64,000 nt of DNA, taken from positions 186,001-250,000 of the forward strand of contig NZ_MDKC01000013.1 of assembly GCF_001712755.1 (NCBI RefSeq). Reading direction: 5' to 3'. The notes under the pieces were generated by a model. That model saw nothing but the letters and a program-made list of their open reading frames with translations. It ran no database searches and was not told the origin of the DNA. Position numbers and translations under genes: made by a program. How positions within the stretch are numbered: position 1 is the first letter of the stretch; the number at the start of each line of letters is the position of its first letter. Of the stretch, positions 1-8,275 are shown piece after piece. This DNA comes from Gottfriedia luciferensis. Its GTDB lineage: Bacteria > Bacillota > Bacilli > Bacillales > Bacillaceae_G.

Positions 1-765
1 AAAGATCCTAACGATGATAAAAACGTTATCGTTGAGATTCGTGGTGCTGCGGGCGGAGACGAAGCTGCATTATTTGCTGCTACGTTATATCGTATGTACA
101 GCCGTTTTGCTGAGGTTAACGGATGGAAAACAGAAATCATTGAAGGTAACTATACAGAGCTAGGTGGCTTTAAAGAGGTTATCTTTATGATAAATGGTAA
201 AGGTGCATATTCAAAACTAAAATTTGAAAATGGTGCACACCGTGTTCAACGTGTTCCTGAAACAGAATCAGGTGGACGAATTCATACTTCAACTGCAACA
301 GTAGCAGTTTTACCAGAAGCTGAAGAAGTTGAAATTGAAATTCACGAAAAAGATATTCGTGTAGATACATTTGCTTCAAGTGGTCCTGGTGGTCAATCAG
401 TAAATACAACGATGTCTGCAGTGCGTTTAACTCATATTCCAACAAATACTGTTGTATCATGTCAGGATGAAAAATCACAAATTAAGAATAAAGAAAAAGC
501 GATGAAGGTTCTTCGCGCTAGGGTTTATGATAAATTCCAAAGAGAAGTACAAGCAGAATACGATCAAAATCGTAAGCAAGCTGTAGGTACAGGTGACCGT
601 TCTGAACGTATCCGTACTTATAACTACCCACAAAACCGTGTAACTGACCACCGAATTGGATTAACAATTCAAAAGCTTGATCAAATCGTTGAAGGTAAAA
701 TCGACGAAATTATTAATGCGTTAATTATGGATGATCAAGCAAAACGCATGGAACAAAGTCAATAA
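1..765 (+). CDS. prfA: Peptide chain release factor 1 (5'-truncated by window edge)
   Basis: Class I release factor that reads UAA and UAG in the ribosomal A site and triggers peptidyl-tRNA hydrolysis. The reading frame is already open at base 1, so about 100 N-terminal residues of a protein of about 356 aa are missing. The catalytic GGQ tripeptide is at 388-396 in the context [12 protein letters not shown], followed by the usual basic C-terminal domain ([19 protein letters not shown]). The stop codon overlaps the prmC start by one base (TAATG), so the two are translationally coupled. PrmC methylates the Gln of this GGQ, which explains the pairing. Identification is secure. Confidence 0.97.
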   Translation, partial: KDPNDDKNVIVEIRGAAGGDEAALFAATLYRMYSRFAEVNGWKTEIIEGNYTELGGFKEVIFMINGKGAYSKLKFENGAHRVQRVPETESGGRIHTSTATVAVLPEAEEVEIEIHEKDIRVDTFASSGPGGQSVNTTMSAVRLTHIPTNTVVSCQDEKSQIKNKEKAMKVLRARVYDKFQREVQAEYDQNRKQAVGTGDRSERIRTYNYPQNRVTDHRIGLTIQKLDQIVEGKIDEIINALIMDDQAKRMEQSQ

Positions 766-1625
766 TGACAACAAAAATATATGAAGCCCTAAAATGGGCT
801 TCTTCTTTTTTACAAGAACATGGTCGTGATGAAAATGTGGGTGAAATTGTATTAAAACATCTTTTGGACTACAATCGAACAGAATTATTGCTGAATATGA
901 GAGAAGACTTAGAAGAGAATGATTGGATGCAGTTTCAAGAATTGGTTCACAAGCACGTTAAGGGCCAACCAATCCAGTATTTAATAGGATATGAATACTT
1001 TTATGGCCGAAAGTTCTTCGTTAATGAAGAAGTACTAATTCCAAGACCAGAAACAGAGGAGTTAGTGGAAGGTGTATTGCATCGTATTCAAAAGCATTGG
1101 AAGAATACAGAACAACTTGAACTAGTAGATGTAGGTACAGGTAGTGGGGCGATTGCAATCTCACTTGCGCTTGAAAATAAACAATTAACAGTTCATACAG
1201 TCGATATTGCAGAAGAATCTATTCAAGTCGCTAAACGAAATGCGCAAGAGTTACAGGCAAATGTCCACTTTATTCACAATGATTTACTGAATTACTTTAT
1301 TGAAGAAAACAAGAAAGTTGATATTGTTGTATCAAATCCGCCGTATATTCCGCATGAGGATTGGTTGGGTTTAGATGAAGTAGTTAAGGATCATGAACCA
1401 TACCGTGCTTTAGTAGGCGGCGAAGATGGTCTAGAATTTTACCGCCGTTTTGCAAATGACTTACCTCAAGTATTAAAAGAAAAATCATTGGTTGCATTTG
1501 AAGTAGGTGTCAATCAAGGTGAACAGGTTGCAGACATTTTAAGGAAAGCTTATCCGAATTCAAATGTTGAAGTTGTTTTTGATATAAATGGAAAAGACCG
1601 TATGGTTTATATGGTAAATGGCTAA
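765..1625 (+). CDS. prmC: Release factor glutamine N5-methyltransferase PrmC
   Basis: SAM-dependent methyltransferase that modifies the glutamine of the release-factor GGQ motif. An N-terminal helical substrate-binding domain is followed by a Rossmann fold. The SAM-binding DVGTGSGAIAI lies near residue 122 and the catalytic NPPY (SNPPYIP) at residues 191-194. Length 286 aa is normal for the family. It starts inside the prfA stop codon, so it is coupled to its substrate gene, as in B. subtilis (ywkE). Confidence 0.96.
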   Translation: MTTKIYEALKWASSFLQEHGRDENVGEIVLKHLLDYNRTELLLNMREDLEENDWMQFQELVHKHVKGQPIQYLIGYEYFYGRKFFVNEEVLIPRPETEELVEGVLHRIQKHWKNTEQLELVDVGTGSGAIAISLALENKQLTVHTVDIAEESIQVAKRNAQELQANVHFIHNDLLNYFIEENKKVDIVVSNPPYIPHEDWLGLDEVVKDHEPYRALVGGEDGLEFYRRFANDLPQVLKEKSLVAFEVGVNQGEQVADILRKAYPNSNVEVVFDINGKDRMVYMVNG

Positions 1626-1762
1626 TTTAAATAGTGAATCGTAATGATATTGACTAGAAAAAGTCCATGTATTACGATTCTTTTTTTTGTGTTAAAGTTG
1701 TAAAAGATGAGGAAAATTTCAATCAAGAAAAAACAAAAACATTACGAAAGAAGATAGTTAGA

Positions 1763-2668
1763 ATGAAAAAGTTTAAAGGTTGGATTGTATTTAATGGTCA
1801 TATTACAGCTACAAAATTTACTGAACTTTTCGAATGGTTACAAGATACAGCAATCGCAAAAGGAATAGACGTTTCCTTAGTTAAACATTATGAACTAATC
1901 CCAGTAATTGAAAAGGGTCAAGCAATTTTAAAAGGGAAATTCGCGAATGAGAGACCTGATTTTGTAATTTTTTGGGACAAGGATGTTCATTTAGCAAGGC
2001 ATTTAGAAAATATGGGGCTAAAACTATATAATTCTGCGAGAACGATAGAAGTCTGTGATGATAAGGCTTTAACTTTTCAAGCATTATCTAACTTTAATAT
2101 ACCTATGCCAAAAACAATTACGGCTCCGCTATTATTCCCTAATTGTGATTTAACAAATTATGATTTTTACGATGAAGTTATACAGGAATTAGGTTTTCCT
2201 TTAATAATAAAAGAGTCATTCGGTTCATTCGGTAGACAAGTTTATTTAGTTGAGAATAGAGAAGACTTTTTTAAGAAGGTAGACGAACTAAAGCACAAAC
2301 CGCATATTTATCAAGAGTTTATAGAATCAAGTAGAGGGACTGATATTCGTATCCAAGTAGTAGGTAAACAAGTAGTAACAGCAGTGTTAAGAAAATCTGA
2401 ATCAGATTTTCGGGCAAATGTTACAAACGGTGGAAAAATGTATAAGTATGAGCCGACAGAAGAGCAGATCAATTTAGCACTTCAATGCTCCGAAATATTG
2501 GGAGCTGATTTCGCAGGGATTGACTTATTGTTTGGAGAAGATGGAAAAACATATATATGCGAAGTTAACTCAAATGCACATTTCAAAAATATTTATCTAT
2601 GTACAGACGTGGATACAACGAAATATATTATTGATTATATTATATGGGACTTGGAGAAAAACGTATGA
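1763..2668 (+). CDS. ATP-grasp (RimK-like) ligase, first of a tandem pair
   Basis: RimK-type ATP-grasp protein, 301 aa, expected to activate a carboxylate with ATP and join it to an amine. Substrate unknown. An upstream in-frame ATG at 1667 adds 32 residues, but the conserved-looking part starts at MKKFKGWIVFNG (1763), which I prefer. Central glycine-rich and FGSFGRQVYLVE segments form the ATP clamp, then GTDIRIQVVGKQVV. The metal-binding end GIDLLFGEDGKTYICEVNSN keeps the canonical E-x-N. Its stop overlaps the next gene by ATGA. It is not the YheC/YheD coat protein type and I cannot assign a pathway. It lies between prmC and spoIIR. Confidence 0.8.
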   Translation: MKKFKGWIVFNGHITATKFTELFEWLQDTAIAKGIDVSLVKHYELIPVIEKGQAILKGKFANERPDFVIFWDKDVHLARHLENMGLKLYNSARTIEVCDDKALTFQALSNFNIPMPKTITAPLLFPNCDLTNYDFYDEVIQELGFPLIIKESFGSFGRQVYLVENREDFFKKVDELKHKPHIYQEFIESSRGTDIRIQVVGKQVVTAVLRKSESDFRANVTNGGKMYKYEPTEEQINLALQCSEILGADFAGIDLLFGEDGKTYICEVNSNAHFKNIYLCTDVDTTKYIIDYIIWDLEKNV

Positions 2669-3522
2669 TTGGATGGTTAATCTATTCCGAAGCAGATGCA
2701 GAAAGAAACAGAACGTATATCGACTGGCTAGTAATCGGAGCATTGGAAAATGGATTTGAGTTAAAGTTACTATATACAGATGATATTGTAATAGGTACTC
2801 GAAATGGTGTTAATATACTTTACTATCGAGGTAAAGAATTAAGCAAACCGGCTTTTGTAATCATGAGGACCATATCACAAATATTATCTTCCCACTTTGA
2901 AGAAATGGGAATCAGAACATTTAATAACCAGGCGATTTCAACAATGGTCAATCACAAATTTCTTACACACCAGAAGCTTTCTAGACTAGGTATTCCAATG
3001 CTAGACACATTTTATTATAAAAAAAGTACAATTATAAAATCTCTAGATACAGTCCATTTCCCTTGTGTACTTAAAAATTGCACAGGAAGAGGCGGAAGTG
3101 AAGTATATTTTATAAATAATCAAGAAGAGTTACTGGAGATAGTACAGAACTCAAATTTCGATGAACTATTAATTCAAAACGTTGCAGAGCAGTTAGGTAG
3201 GGATTTAAGAGTTTTCATTATCGGTAAAGAAATTATTGCAGCTGTTTTAAGATATTCAGAAAAAGACTTTCGAGCGAATTTTTCACTAGGTGGAGGCGCA
3301 ATGCTTTACGAGCTTTCCCGAAATGAAAAAGAACTTATTCAGAAAATAGTAGATCACTTTGATTTCGACTTCGTAGGAATTGACTTCATGTTCGATGCAA
3401 ACAACCAACTGATCCTAAATGAAATTGAAGACGTAGTAGGAAGTAGAACATTATATACAGTATCAGATATAGATATTGTTTCGTTGTATATGAAATATAT
3501 TAAAGAGCAGATAAACTGTTAG
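2665..3522 (+). CDS. ATP-grasp (RimK-like) ligase, second of a tandem pair, non-canonical metal motif
   Basis: Paralogue of the preceding gene, 285 aa. The start at 2665 forms an ATGA overlap and has GGAG 8 nt upstream; an upstream ATG at 2644 is less likely. GRDLRVFIIGKEIIAAVLR and KDFRANFSLGGG align with GTDIRIQVVGK and SDFRANVTNGG of the partner. Where the partner has GIDLLF..EVNSN, this protein has GIDFMF..NEIEDVVGSR, so the usual metal-binding Asn is replaced by Glu. It may use a different metal geometry, be specialised, or act as an inactive partner. Translational coupling suggests a shared pathway or complex. Function unknown. Confidence 0.78.
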   Translation: MIGWLIYSEADAERNRTYIDWLVIGALENGFELKLLYTDDIVIGTRNGVNILYYRGKELSKPAFVIMRTISQILSSHFEEMGIRTFNNQAISTMVNHKFLTHQKLSRLGIPMLDTFYYKKSTIIKSLDTVHFPCVLKNCTGRGGSEVYFINNQEELLEIVQNSNFDELLIQNVAEQLGRDLRVFIIGKEIIAAVLRYSEKDFRANFSLGGGAMLYELSRNEKELIQKIVDHFDFDFVGIDFMFDANNQLILNEIEDVVGSRTLYTVSDIDIVSLYMKYIKEQINC

Positions 3523-3753
3523 AGAAAAAAGAATTGAAAGATATCTAGGAAATAAACAAAGCTTTTTAAGGTTTTTACTGATTTTAATTCACAATTTCTT
3601 TTTCAATTGATAGTTAATAGAACAGTTAGGATAACCTTTTTATCTATGAGGAGCTCAACAACTGCACAACTGAAAAACGGGTAGCCTGAACTGGAAATCA
3701 TCGTTTACTATCTAATCTAATAAAGAATCTATTAAAAAAAATAGAATACTAGT

Positions 3754-3782
3754 GTTTAAGAAATAATCAAATTGTCTACACT
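3754..3782 (+). promoter_or_regulatory. Sigma-F promoter of spoIIR
   Basis: GTTTA at 3754-3758, a 15-nt spacer, then GTCTACACT at 3774-3782. This fits the sigma-F pattern (GYWTA, N15, GGNNANAHT) with one mismatch in the -10 element. It predicts a start near 3789, just before the spoIIR start. SpoIIR is sigma-F dependent in B. subtilis. The rest of the 272-bp gap before it (3523-3753) shows no gene or motif I recognise. Confidence 0.6.
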
Positions 3783-3806
3783 GTTCCTAGAGGGATGGTG
3801 GAGAGA

Positions 3807-4637
3807 ATGAAAACTAAAAATAAAACAAAAATAACATATAAAATTATTTCTTTATTTATCATATTATTGATTAGTTCATCAGTATTAATGCCACTTCGAG
3901 ATACAAATGCAAAAGGTAATGAGATGGTCGTAATTCCTAAGAAAGCTGTACGACTACGAATTCTAGCAAATAGCGATTCTAGTGAAGATCAAGCTCTTAA
4001 ACGTAAAGTTAGAGATGAAGTTAATGCTCAAATTAATACTTGGGTAAAAGATTTAACAACTTTTGAAGAAGGACAAAAGGTTATTAAAAGTCATATTCCA
4101 GACTTACAAAAAACGGTTGCACGTGTTATTAAAGAAGAAGGTTCAAATCAACCATTTACAATTACTTACTCTAAAAAAGTTAAATTCCCTACAAAATTAT
4201 ATGGTAGTTTCTTATATCCTGCTGGTGACTACGAAGCGGTTTTAATTAAACTTGGTGCAGGACAAGGGGCAAACTGGTGGTGCGTATTGTTCCCACCATT
4301 ATGTTTCCTAGATTTTTCAAACGGTGATGCAACTTTAAGTAAAGAGTCACTACAATCGCAACAAAGGATTGATCATGAAACAAAAATCGAAAGTGAACCA
4401 AAAAGCGAACCAAAAAATGAAGCAAAAAATGAGTTTAAACAACAAGAAGCATTACGTTTAAGTGATGTTGATTCTATTGCTACAACAAAACAAAACAATG
4501 AATCATCTTTACAGGATGATGCTGAGGTCAAGAGCAGTGAAGATGCGGTTGTAGCTTCCACTCTACCTGGTGATGAACCAAAAGAAGATATTAAGGTAGA
4601 GAGCTTCTTTGTACAAATGTTAAAGCAATTATTTTAG
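3807..4637 (+). CDS. spoIIR: Stage II sporulation protein R (SpoIIR)
   Basis: Forespore-secreted signal protein that triggers SpoIIGA to process pro-sigma-E in the mother cell. It has an N-terminal basic/hydrophobic signal segment, then the SpoIIR signature VRLRILANSDSSEDQALKRKVRD and the later GANWWCVLFPPLCFLDF with its cysteines. The start at 3807 is preferred over ATG 3795 because the predicted sigma-F transcript begins near 3789 and the purine-rich AGGGATGGTGGAG would lie upstream of 3807. It is longer than the B. subtilis protein because of a charged linker (repeated SEPK/NEAK units, about residues 195-260) before a hydrophobic C-terminus. Spacing to the SD is not ideal for either start. 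Confidence 0.92.
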   Translation: MKTKNKTKITYKIISLFIILLISSSVLMPLRDTNAKGNEMVVIPKKAVRLRILANSDSSEDQALKRKVRDEVNAQINTWVKDLTTFEEGQKVIKSHIPDLQKTVARVIKEEGSNQPFTITYSKKVKFPTKLYGSFLYPAGDYEAVLIKLGAGQGANWWCVLFPPLCFLDFSNGDATLSKESLQSQQRIDHETKIESEPKSEPKNEAKNEFKQQEALRLSDVDSIATTKQNNESSLQDDAEVKSSEDAVVASTLPGDEPKEDIKVESFFVQMLKQLF

Positions 4638-4694
4638 TTCTAGCAATCTCCCTATGTGCATAAAGTATTACAAGCATACTAGGGAGGTTATTTT

Positions 4695-5153
4695 ATGAAA
4701 ATACGTTCAGCGATTCAGGATGATTTTGAAACAATTTTTTCATTCTTAGGACAAGCAGGGTTATCTACAAACGGACTTGAGGAGCAACAGGAATCTTTTT
4801 TCATAATGGAAGATGAGTTTGGGAAAGCACAAGCTGTAATAGGATATGAACAAGATGGAGAAGAAGCGTTATTAAGATCACTAGTAGTTGCACCTACCAT
4901 TTACTCACAGCATATGGTACTCTTTTTACAAAGTGTTCTTGAAAAACTAAAAGATGAAATGATTAGTAAAGTATATTTATTAACAAGGCAGCATGTAGTT
5001 CAAGACTTATTCCTTTTACTAGGTTTTGGGCAAGTCGAACAGGAAAATGTTTCAAACAGTATTAAAGAAATGAAGCATTACCAAACTACTATTACGAATG
5101 AAGAAGTATTAGTTTATCAAAAAGAACTATACACAAAGTTATCCACAAATTAG
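4695..5153 (+). CDS. ywlB: GNAT-fold acetyltransferase-like protein YwlB
   Basis: A 152-aa protein with the start MKIRSAIQDDFETIF typical of GNAT acetyltransferases, a central beta segment (LLRSLVVAP) and an LLLGFGQVE segment near the usual acceptor-site end. The acetyl-CoA P-loop (Q/RxxGxG/A) is not evident, so activity is uncertain. It sits between spoIIR and ywlC, the position of B. subtilis ywlB, and length agrees. SD AGGGAGG is at 4680-4686. A terminator hairpin that doubles as a DnaA-box cluster overlaps its stop region. Confidence 0.75.
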   Translation: MKIRSAIQDDFETIFSFLGQAGLSTNGLEEQQESFFIMEDEFGKAQAVIGYEQDGEEALLRSLVVAPTIYSQHMVLFLQSVLEKLKDEMISKVYLLTRQHVVQDLFLLLGFGQVEQENVSNSIKEMKHYQTTITNEEVLVYQKELYTKLSTN

Positions 5154-5318
5154 CAAGTTTTGTCCACAATTTGTGGATAAAACTTGCTTTTCATTCTTTG
5201 GATAATGTCTAAATTTGTAAAATATACACTATTATTCACTCTAGAGAGAGGTGCTACGTATGGAAACGAAAATATGGTATGTGGATAATCCTGTGAATAA
5301 AGAAGAAGTTTACCCACA
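5139..5318. promoter_or_regulatory. DnaA-box cluster at ywlB/ywlC
   Basis: Perfect 9-mers TTATCCACA at 5139-5147 (+), 5172-5180 (-) and 5280-5288 (-). One-mismatch boxes are TTGTCCACA 5160-5168, TTTGGATAA 5197-5205 and TTACCCACA 5310-5318. The cluster spans the ywlB 3' end, the intergenic region and the ywlC 5' end. From memory, B. subtilis DnaA binds at the ywlC region as one of its few non-oriC clusters, so this would be a conserved site. Confidence 0.7.
5152..5190 (+). terminator. Rho-independent terminator after ywlB
   Basis: Near-perfect inverted repeat AGCAAGTTTTGTCCAC / GTGGATAAAACTTGCT (5152-5188) followed by a short T run. It lies directly at the ywlB stop. Its two arms each contain a DnaA-box-like sequence. 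Confidence 0.75.
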
Positions 5319-6300
5319 GATTGTGGATGCAGCAAAAAATTTACAGTTAGGACAAGTTGTCGCTTTTCCAACAGAAACTGTTTATGGATTAGGGGCAAAT
5401 GCTCTTTCGGATGAAGCGGTTCAACGAATCTTCCAAGCAAAAGGTAGACCAAGTGATAATCCCCTTATTGTACATATTGCCAACGAAGAACAGTTAGATC
5501 ATCTAGTTGAAGAAATTCCGTTAAATGCAAAAAAACTCATGGATGCTTTTTGGCCAGGACCATTAACGTTAATTTTAAAAAGTAAAAAACATGTTTCAAA
5601 ATATGTAACGGCAGGGTTATCCACTGTTGGAATAAGAATGCCTGATCATCCAGTTGCTTTAGCGTTAATTGAAGCTTGTAATTTGCCAATAGCAGCACCA
5701 AGTGCAAATACTTCAGGCAAACCTAGTCCAACGTCTGCTAAGCATGTATTTGAAGATTTAAATGGACAAATTGTAGGTATTGTAGATGGTGGTAGTACAG
5801 GAGTCGGATTGGAATCAACAGTTATTGACTGTTCCCAAGATATTTTTACAATATTAAGACCAGGTAGTATTACACCAGAAATGATCAAAGAAATAATTCC
5901 TACAGTGGAAGTAGATCCAGCAACAATGAAGGAGAATGAAGCACCAAAATCACCGGGGATGAAATATAAACATTATGCACCAGATGCTCAAATGCATCTT
6001 GTAAATGGAAGTATTGAGTTTATGCACAAACTTATACACAATTCCAAAACAGAAGGAAAAAGAGTAGGGATATTAACAACGGAAGAAAATGCAACGAAAT
6101 ATGATGCAGATGTTGTTCTTACATGTGGAAAACGTAGTGACTTATCAACGGTAGCAGCAGCATTATATGATTGTATACGTCAATTTAATGAAGAACACGT
6201 TGATATCATTTATTGCGAAACTTTCCCTTATGAAGGTATTGGAATTGCCATTATGAATCGTCTGTGGAAAGCTTGTGGACATTCGGTTATACAGGAATAG
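5260..6300 (+). CDS. ywlC: L-threonylcarbamoyladenylate synthase (Sua5/YwlC)
   Basis: Makes threonylcarbamoyl-AMP from Thr, bicarbonate and ATP, the first step of t6A tRNA modification. It has an N-terminal Sua5/YciO/YrdC domain (FPTETVYGLGANA, KGRPSDNPLIVHI, APSANTSGKPSPT), then a linker and the C-terminal Sua5 domain (about residue 230 to the end). Start ATG 5260 is chosen because AGAGAGG (5244-5250) lies 9 nt upstream; it gives 346 aa, equal to the B. subtilis protein. The upstream GTG at 5251 is part of the leader. The DnaA-box cluster runs into its first codons. Confidence 0.95.
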   Translation: METKIWYVDNPVNKEEVYPQIVDAAKNLQLGQVVAFPTETVYGLGANALSDEAVQRIFQAKGRPSDNPLIVHIANEEQLDHLVEEIPLNAKKLMDAFWPGPLTLILKSKKHVSKYVTAGLSTVGIRMPDHPVALALIEACNLPIAAPSANTSGKPSPTSAKHVFEDLNGQIVGIVDGGSTGVGLESTVIDCSQDIFTILRPGSITPEMIKEIIPTVEVDPATMKENEAPKSPGMKYKHYAPDAQMHLVNGSIEFMHKLIHNSKTEGKRVGILTTEENATKYDADVVLTCGKRSDLSTVAAALYDCIRQFNEEHVDIIYCETFPYEGIGIAIMNRLWKACGHSVIQE

Positions 6301-6302
6301 AA

Positions 6303-6337
6303 CGGGCTACTATTGTTTTCGTCTATAAACAAAGCCC
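6303..6337 (+). terminator. Weak terminator-like hairpin after ywlC
   Basis: GGGCT..TTGTTT pairs with AAACAAAGCCC (6303-6337). The following T-rich stretch is interrupted by A and C, so termination may be partial. Confidence 0.45.
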
Positions 6338-6344
6338 AAAAACT

Positions 6345-6402
6345 TTATTTTCAGACAGGCGAAGTAACGAAGAAAGCGAGCGTTTGTCAACAGTCTGAAA
6401 AA
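6345..6402. repeat. Intergenic inverted-repeat element
   Basis: Ends TTTTCAGAC and GTCTGAAAA in inverted orientation, enclosing about 40 bp. The minus strand at 6389-6402 reads TTTTTCAGACTGTT, a 14-mer also present at 42273-42286 in a second inverted-repeat element. It carries no ORF, and lies between ywlC and mntP. Confidence 0.5.
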
Positions 6403-6473
6403 TTATATTAATTTCCCTCATATGATTTGTAGGACGTGCATATCTTTTAATAGCAAGTCCTAGGGGGGAAAGC

Positions 6474-7031
6474 ATGAGTAGCTCGTTAATCAATGAACTA
6501 ATTACATTAAGTATTATGGGATCTGCGCTAGGTTTAGATGCATTCTCAGTAGGGTTAGGAATGGGCGTTATCCAACTAAAATTTAAACAGATCATTCATA
6601 TTGGCATTGTAATCGGACTATTTCATGTAATAATGCCCTTACTAGGAATGATCATTGGATATGAGTTATCCGAAAATCTGGGACGATTTGCTGTATTACT
6701 CGGCGGATTATTAATAATGGGAATAGGCTTTCACATGATTTATTCAACTTTATTTGGTAAAGAAGAAAATAAATATTCACCAACAGGAGTAGGTTTACTT
6801 CTTTTTGCATTTAGTGTAAGTGTGGACAGCTTTTCAGTTGGAATTAGCTTAGGAACATTCGGTGCTAAAACATGGCTAACCATTTTACTATTTGGTATTA
6901 TTAGTACGATTTTAACTTGGGCAGGATTACTTTTAGGAAGAAGAGTAGAACAGGAACTCGGTAAATTTGGAGAACTATTAGGTGGTTCATTCTTATTGAT
7001 TTTCGGTATAAAACTATTATTTTTTTCTTAA
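6474..7031 (+). CDS. mntP: Manganese efflux pump MntP
   Basis: Integral membrane Mn(II) exporter of the MntP family, 185 aa, with six hydrophobic segments. Two repeated halves each carry the acidic motif of the family: GLDAFSVGLGMG (near residue 20) and SVDSFSVGISLG (near 118). SD AGGGGGG is at 6462-6468. A hairpin AGGACGTGC / GCAAGTCCT (6431-6461) abuts the SD. I looked for a yybP-ykoY manganese riboswitch upstream and did not recognise one. It corresponds to B. subtilis ywlD by position. Confidence 0.93.
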   Translation: MSSSLINELITLSIMGSALGLDAFSVGLGMGVIQLKFKQIIHIGIVIGLFHVIMPLLGMIIGYELSENLGRFAVLLGGLLIMGIGFHMIYSTLFGKEENKYSPTGVGLLLFAFSVSVDSFSVGISLGTFGAKTWLTILLFGIISTILTWAGLLLGRRVEQELGKFGELLGGSFLLIFGIKLLFFS

Positions 7032-7153
7032 AAGATACATATGGTGAATAAGAGCTAAGGATGGAGAAAATTGGAGACAATTGCCCCATCCTTTTACTTT
7101 TTAGTAAAATAGATTAAATAAAACGTTCAGATAAATGAGGGTGAGGTATTAAG

Positions 7154-7594
7154 ATGGAAAATATATTATTTGTTTGTACCGGAAATACATGTAGAAGCCC
7201 AATGGCAGAAGCGCTATTAAGACATCATGGGAATGAGCTCTATCAGGTCAAGTCTGCTGGAGTATTTGCTATGTCAGGCGACCCTGCCTCTCAAAATGCA
7301 ATATTGGCACTAAAAAATAAAGGGATCGAGACAAATCATTCCTCGCAGCAAATAAATGAAGATCTTTTAGAATGGTCTTCGAAAGTCTTATCAATGACAT
7401 TGAGCCATAAACAAATGTTAGTTTCTAAGTTTCCTCAATATAAGGATAGAATCTTTACATTTTATGAATATATAAACGGTCAAGCTAAAGATATTTCTGA
7501 CCCATATGGAGGGTCATTAACAACATATGAAAATACTTTGACGGAATTAGAAGAGTTGGTAAAACAGATTGTACAGAAACCGAACGAATATTAA
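7154..7594 (+). CDS. ywlE: Protein arginine phosphatase YwlE
   Basis: Low-molecular-weight tyrosine-phosphatase fold, 146 aa. The P-loop FVCTGNTCRSPMAEA is near the N-terminus, with the catalytic Cys. The residue after Asn is Thr, the position known to select phospho-arginine over phospho-tyrosine in YwlE. The general-acid aspartate is in DPYGGS near residue 116. In Firmicutes it opposes the arginine kinase McsB in stress-response proteolysis. It sits between mntP and rpiB as in B. subtilis. Confidence 0.94.
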   Translation: MENILFVCTGNTCRSPMAEALLRHHGNELYQVKSAGVFAMSGDPASQNAILALKNKGIETNHSSQQINEDLLEWSSKVLSMTLSHKQMLVSKFPQYKDRIFTFYEYINGQAKDISDPYGGSLTTYENTLTELEELVKQIVQKPNEY

Positions 7595-7718
7595 TTTAAA
7601 CAGTGATTGGATGTTAATTAGATGCCCTAAATCTGAACATAATAGTGTAAGATAGAAATTGAAGTTAATTCAATACAGAAGAAAATTCAATCAAAGAGAT
7701 CAATACGGGGGTTATCTA

Positions 7719-8168
7719 ATGAAAGTAGCAATAGCATCTGATCATGGTGGATTAAATATTCGTCAAGAAATCATGAATTTAATGGATGAAATGGGTATTG
7801 AATACGAAGATTATGGTTGTGAGTGTGGTACATCTGTAGACTACCCAGACTATGCATTCCCAGTTGCACAAAAAGTTGCAAATGGAGAAGTAGACCGTGG
7901 AATATTAATTTGTGGGACAGGAATTGGTATGTCAATTGCCGCAAACAAAGTTGAAGGAATTCGATGTGCATTAGTACATGATACTTTCAGTGCAAAAGCA
8001 ACTCGTGAACATAATGATACGAATATTCTAGCTATGGGGGAACGAGTAATCGGACCTGGTTTGGCAAGAGATATTGCAAAAATATGGTTAACAACTGAGT
8101 TTGAAGGCGGTCGACATGAAAATCGAGTAAACAAAATTAAAGACTACGAAAAAAATCATCAATTATAA
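7719..8168 (+). CDS. rpiB: Ribose-5-phosphate isomerase B
   Basis: RpiB/LacAB-type isomerase interconverting ribose-5-phosphate and ribulose-5-phosphate, 149 aa. The start KVAIASDHGG, the cysteine motif GILICGTGIGMSIAANK and NDTNILAMGERV are family hallmarks. ATG 7719 is chosen because CGGGGG sits about 10 nt upstream and the product then has family length. The longer frame from 7659 adds 20 unrelated residues. Confidence 0.95.
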   Translation: MKVAIASDHGGLNIRQEIMNLMDEMGIEYEDYGCECGTSVDYPDYAFPVAQKVANGEVDRGILICGTGIGMSIAANKVEGIRCALVHDTFSAKATREHNDTNILAMGERVIGPGLARDIAKIWLTTEFEGGRHENRVNKIKDYEKNHQL

Positions 8169-8180
8169 AACTTAAACAAG

Positions 8181-8225
8181 AAGCCGTTAATCCAAAACAT
8201 AATGTGAAGATTATCGGCTTTTTTA
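8181..8225 (+). terminator. Rho-independent terminator after rpiB
   Basis: AAGCCGTTAATC pairs imperfectly with GATTATCGGCTT, followed by T6. Confidence 0.8.
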
Positions 8226-8275
8226 ATAATGTGTAATAGAATTTAGTGAATTATTCTACGAAAGGAGCAAAATAA

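Noticed and set aside
6301-6473. Possible yybP-ykoY manganese riboswitch before mntP
   Set aside because: The conserved loop sequences of that class were not found; only an inverted-repeat element and a small hairpin are visible.
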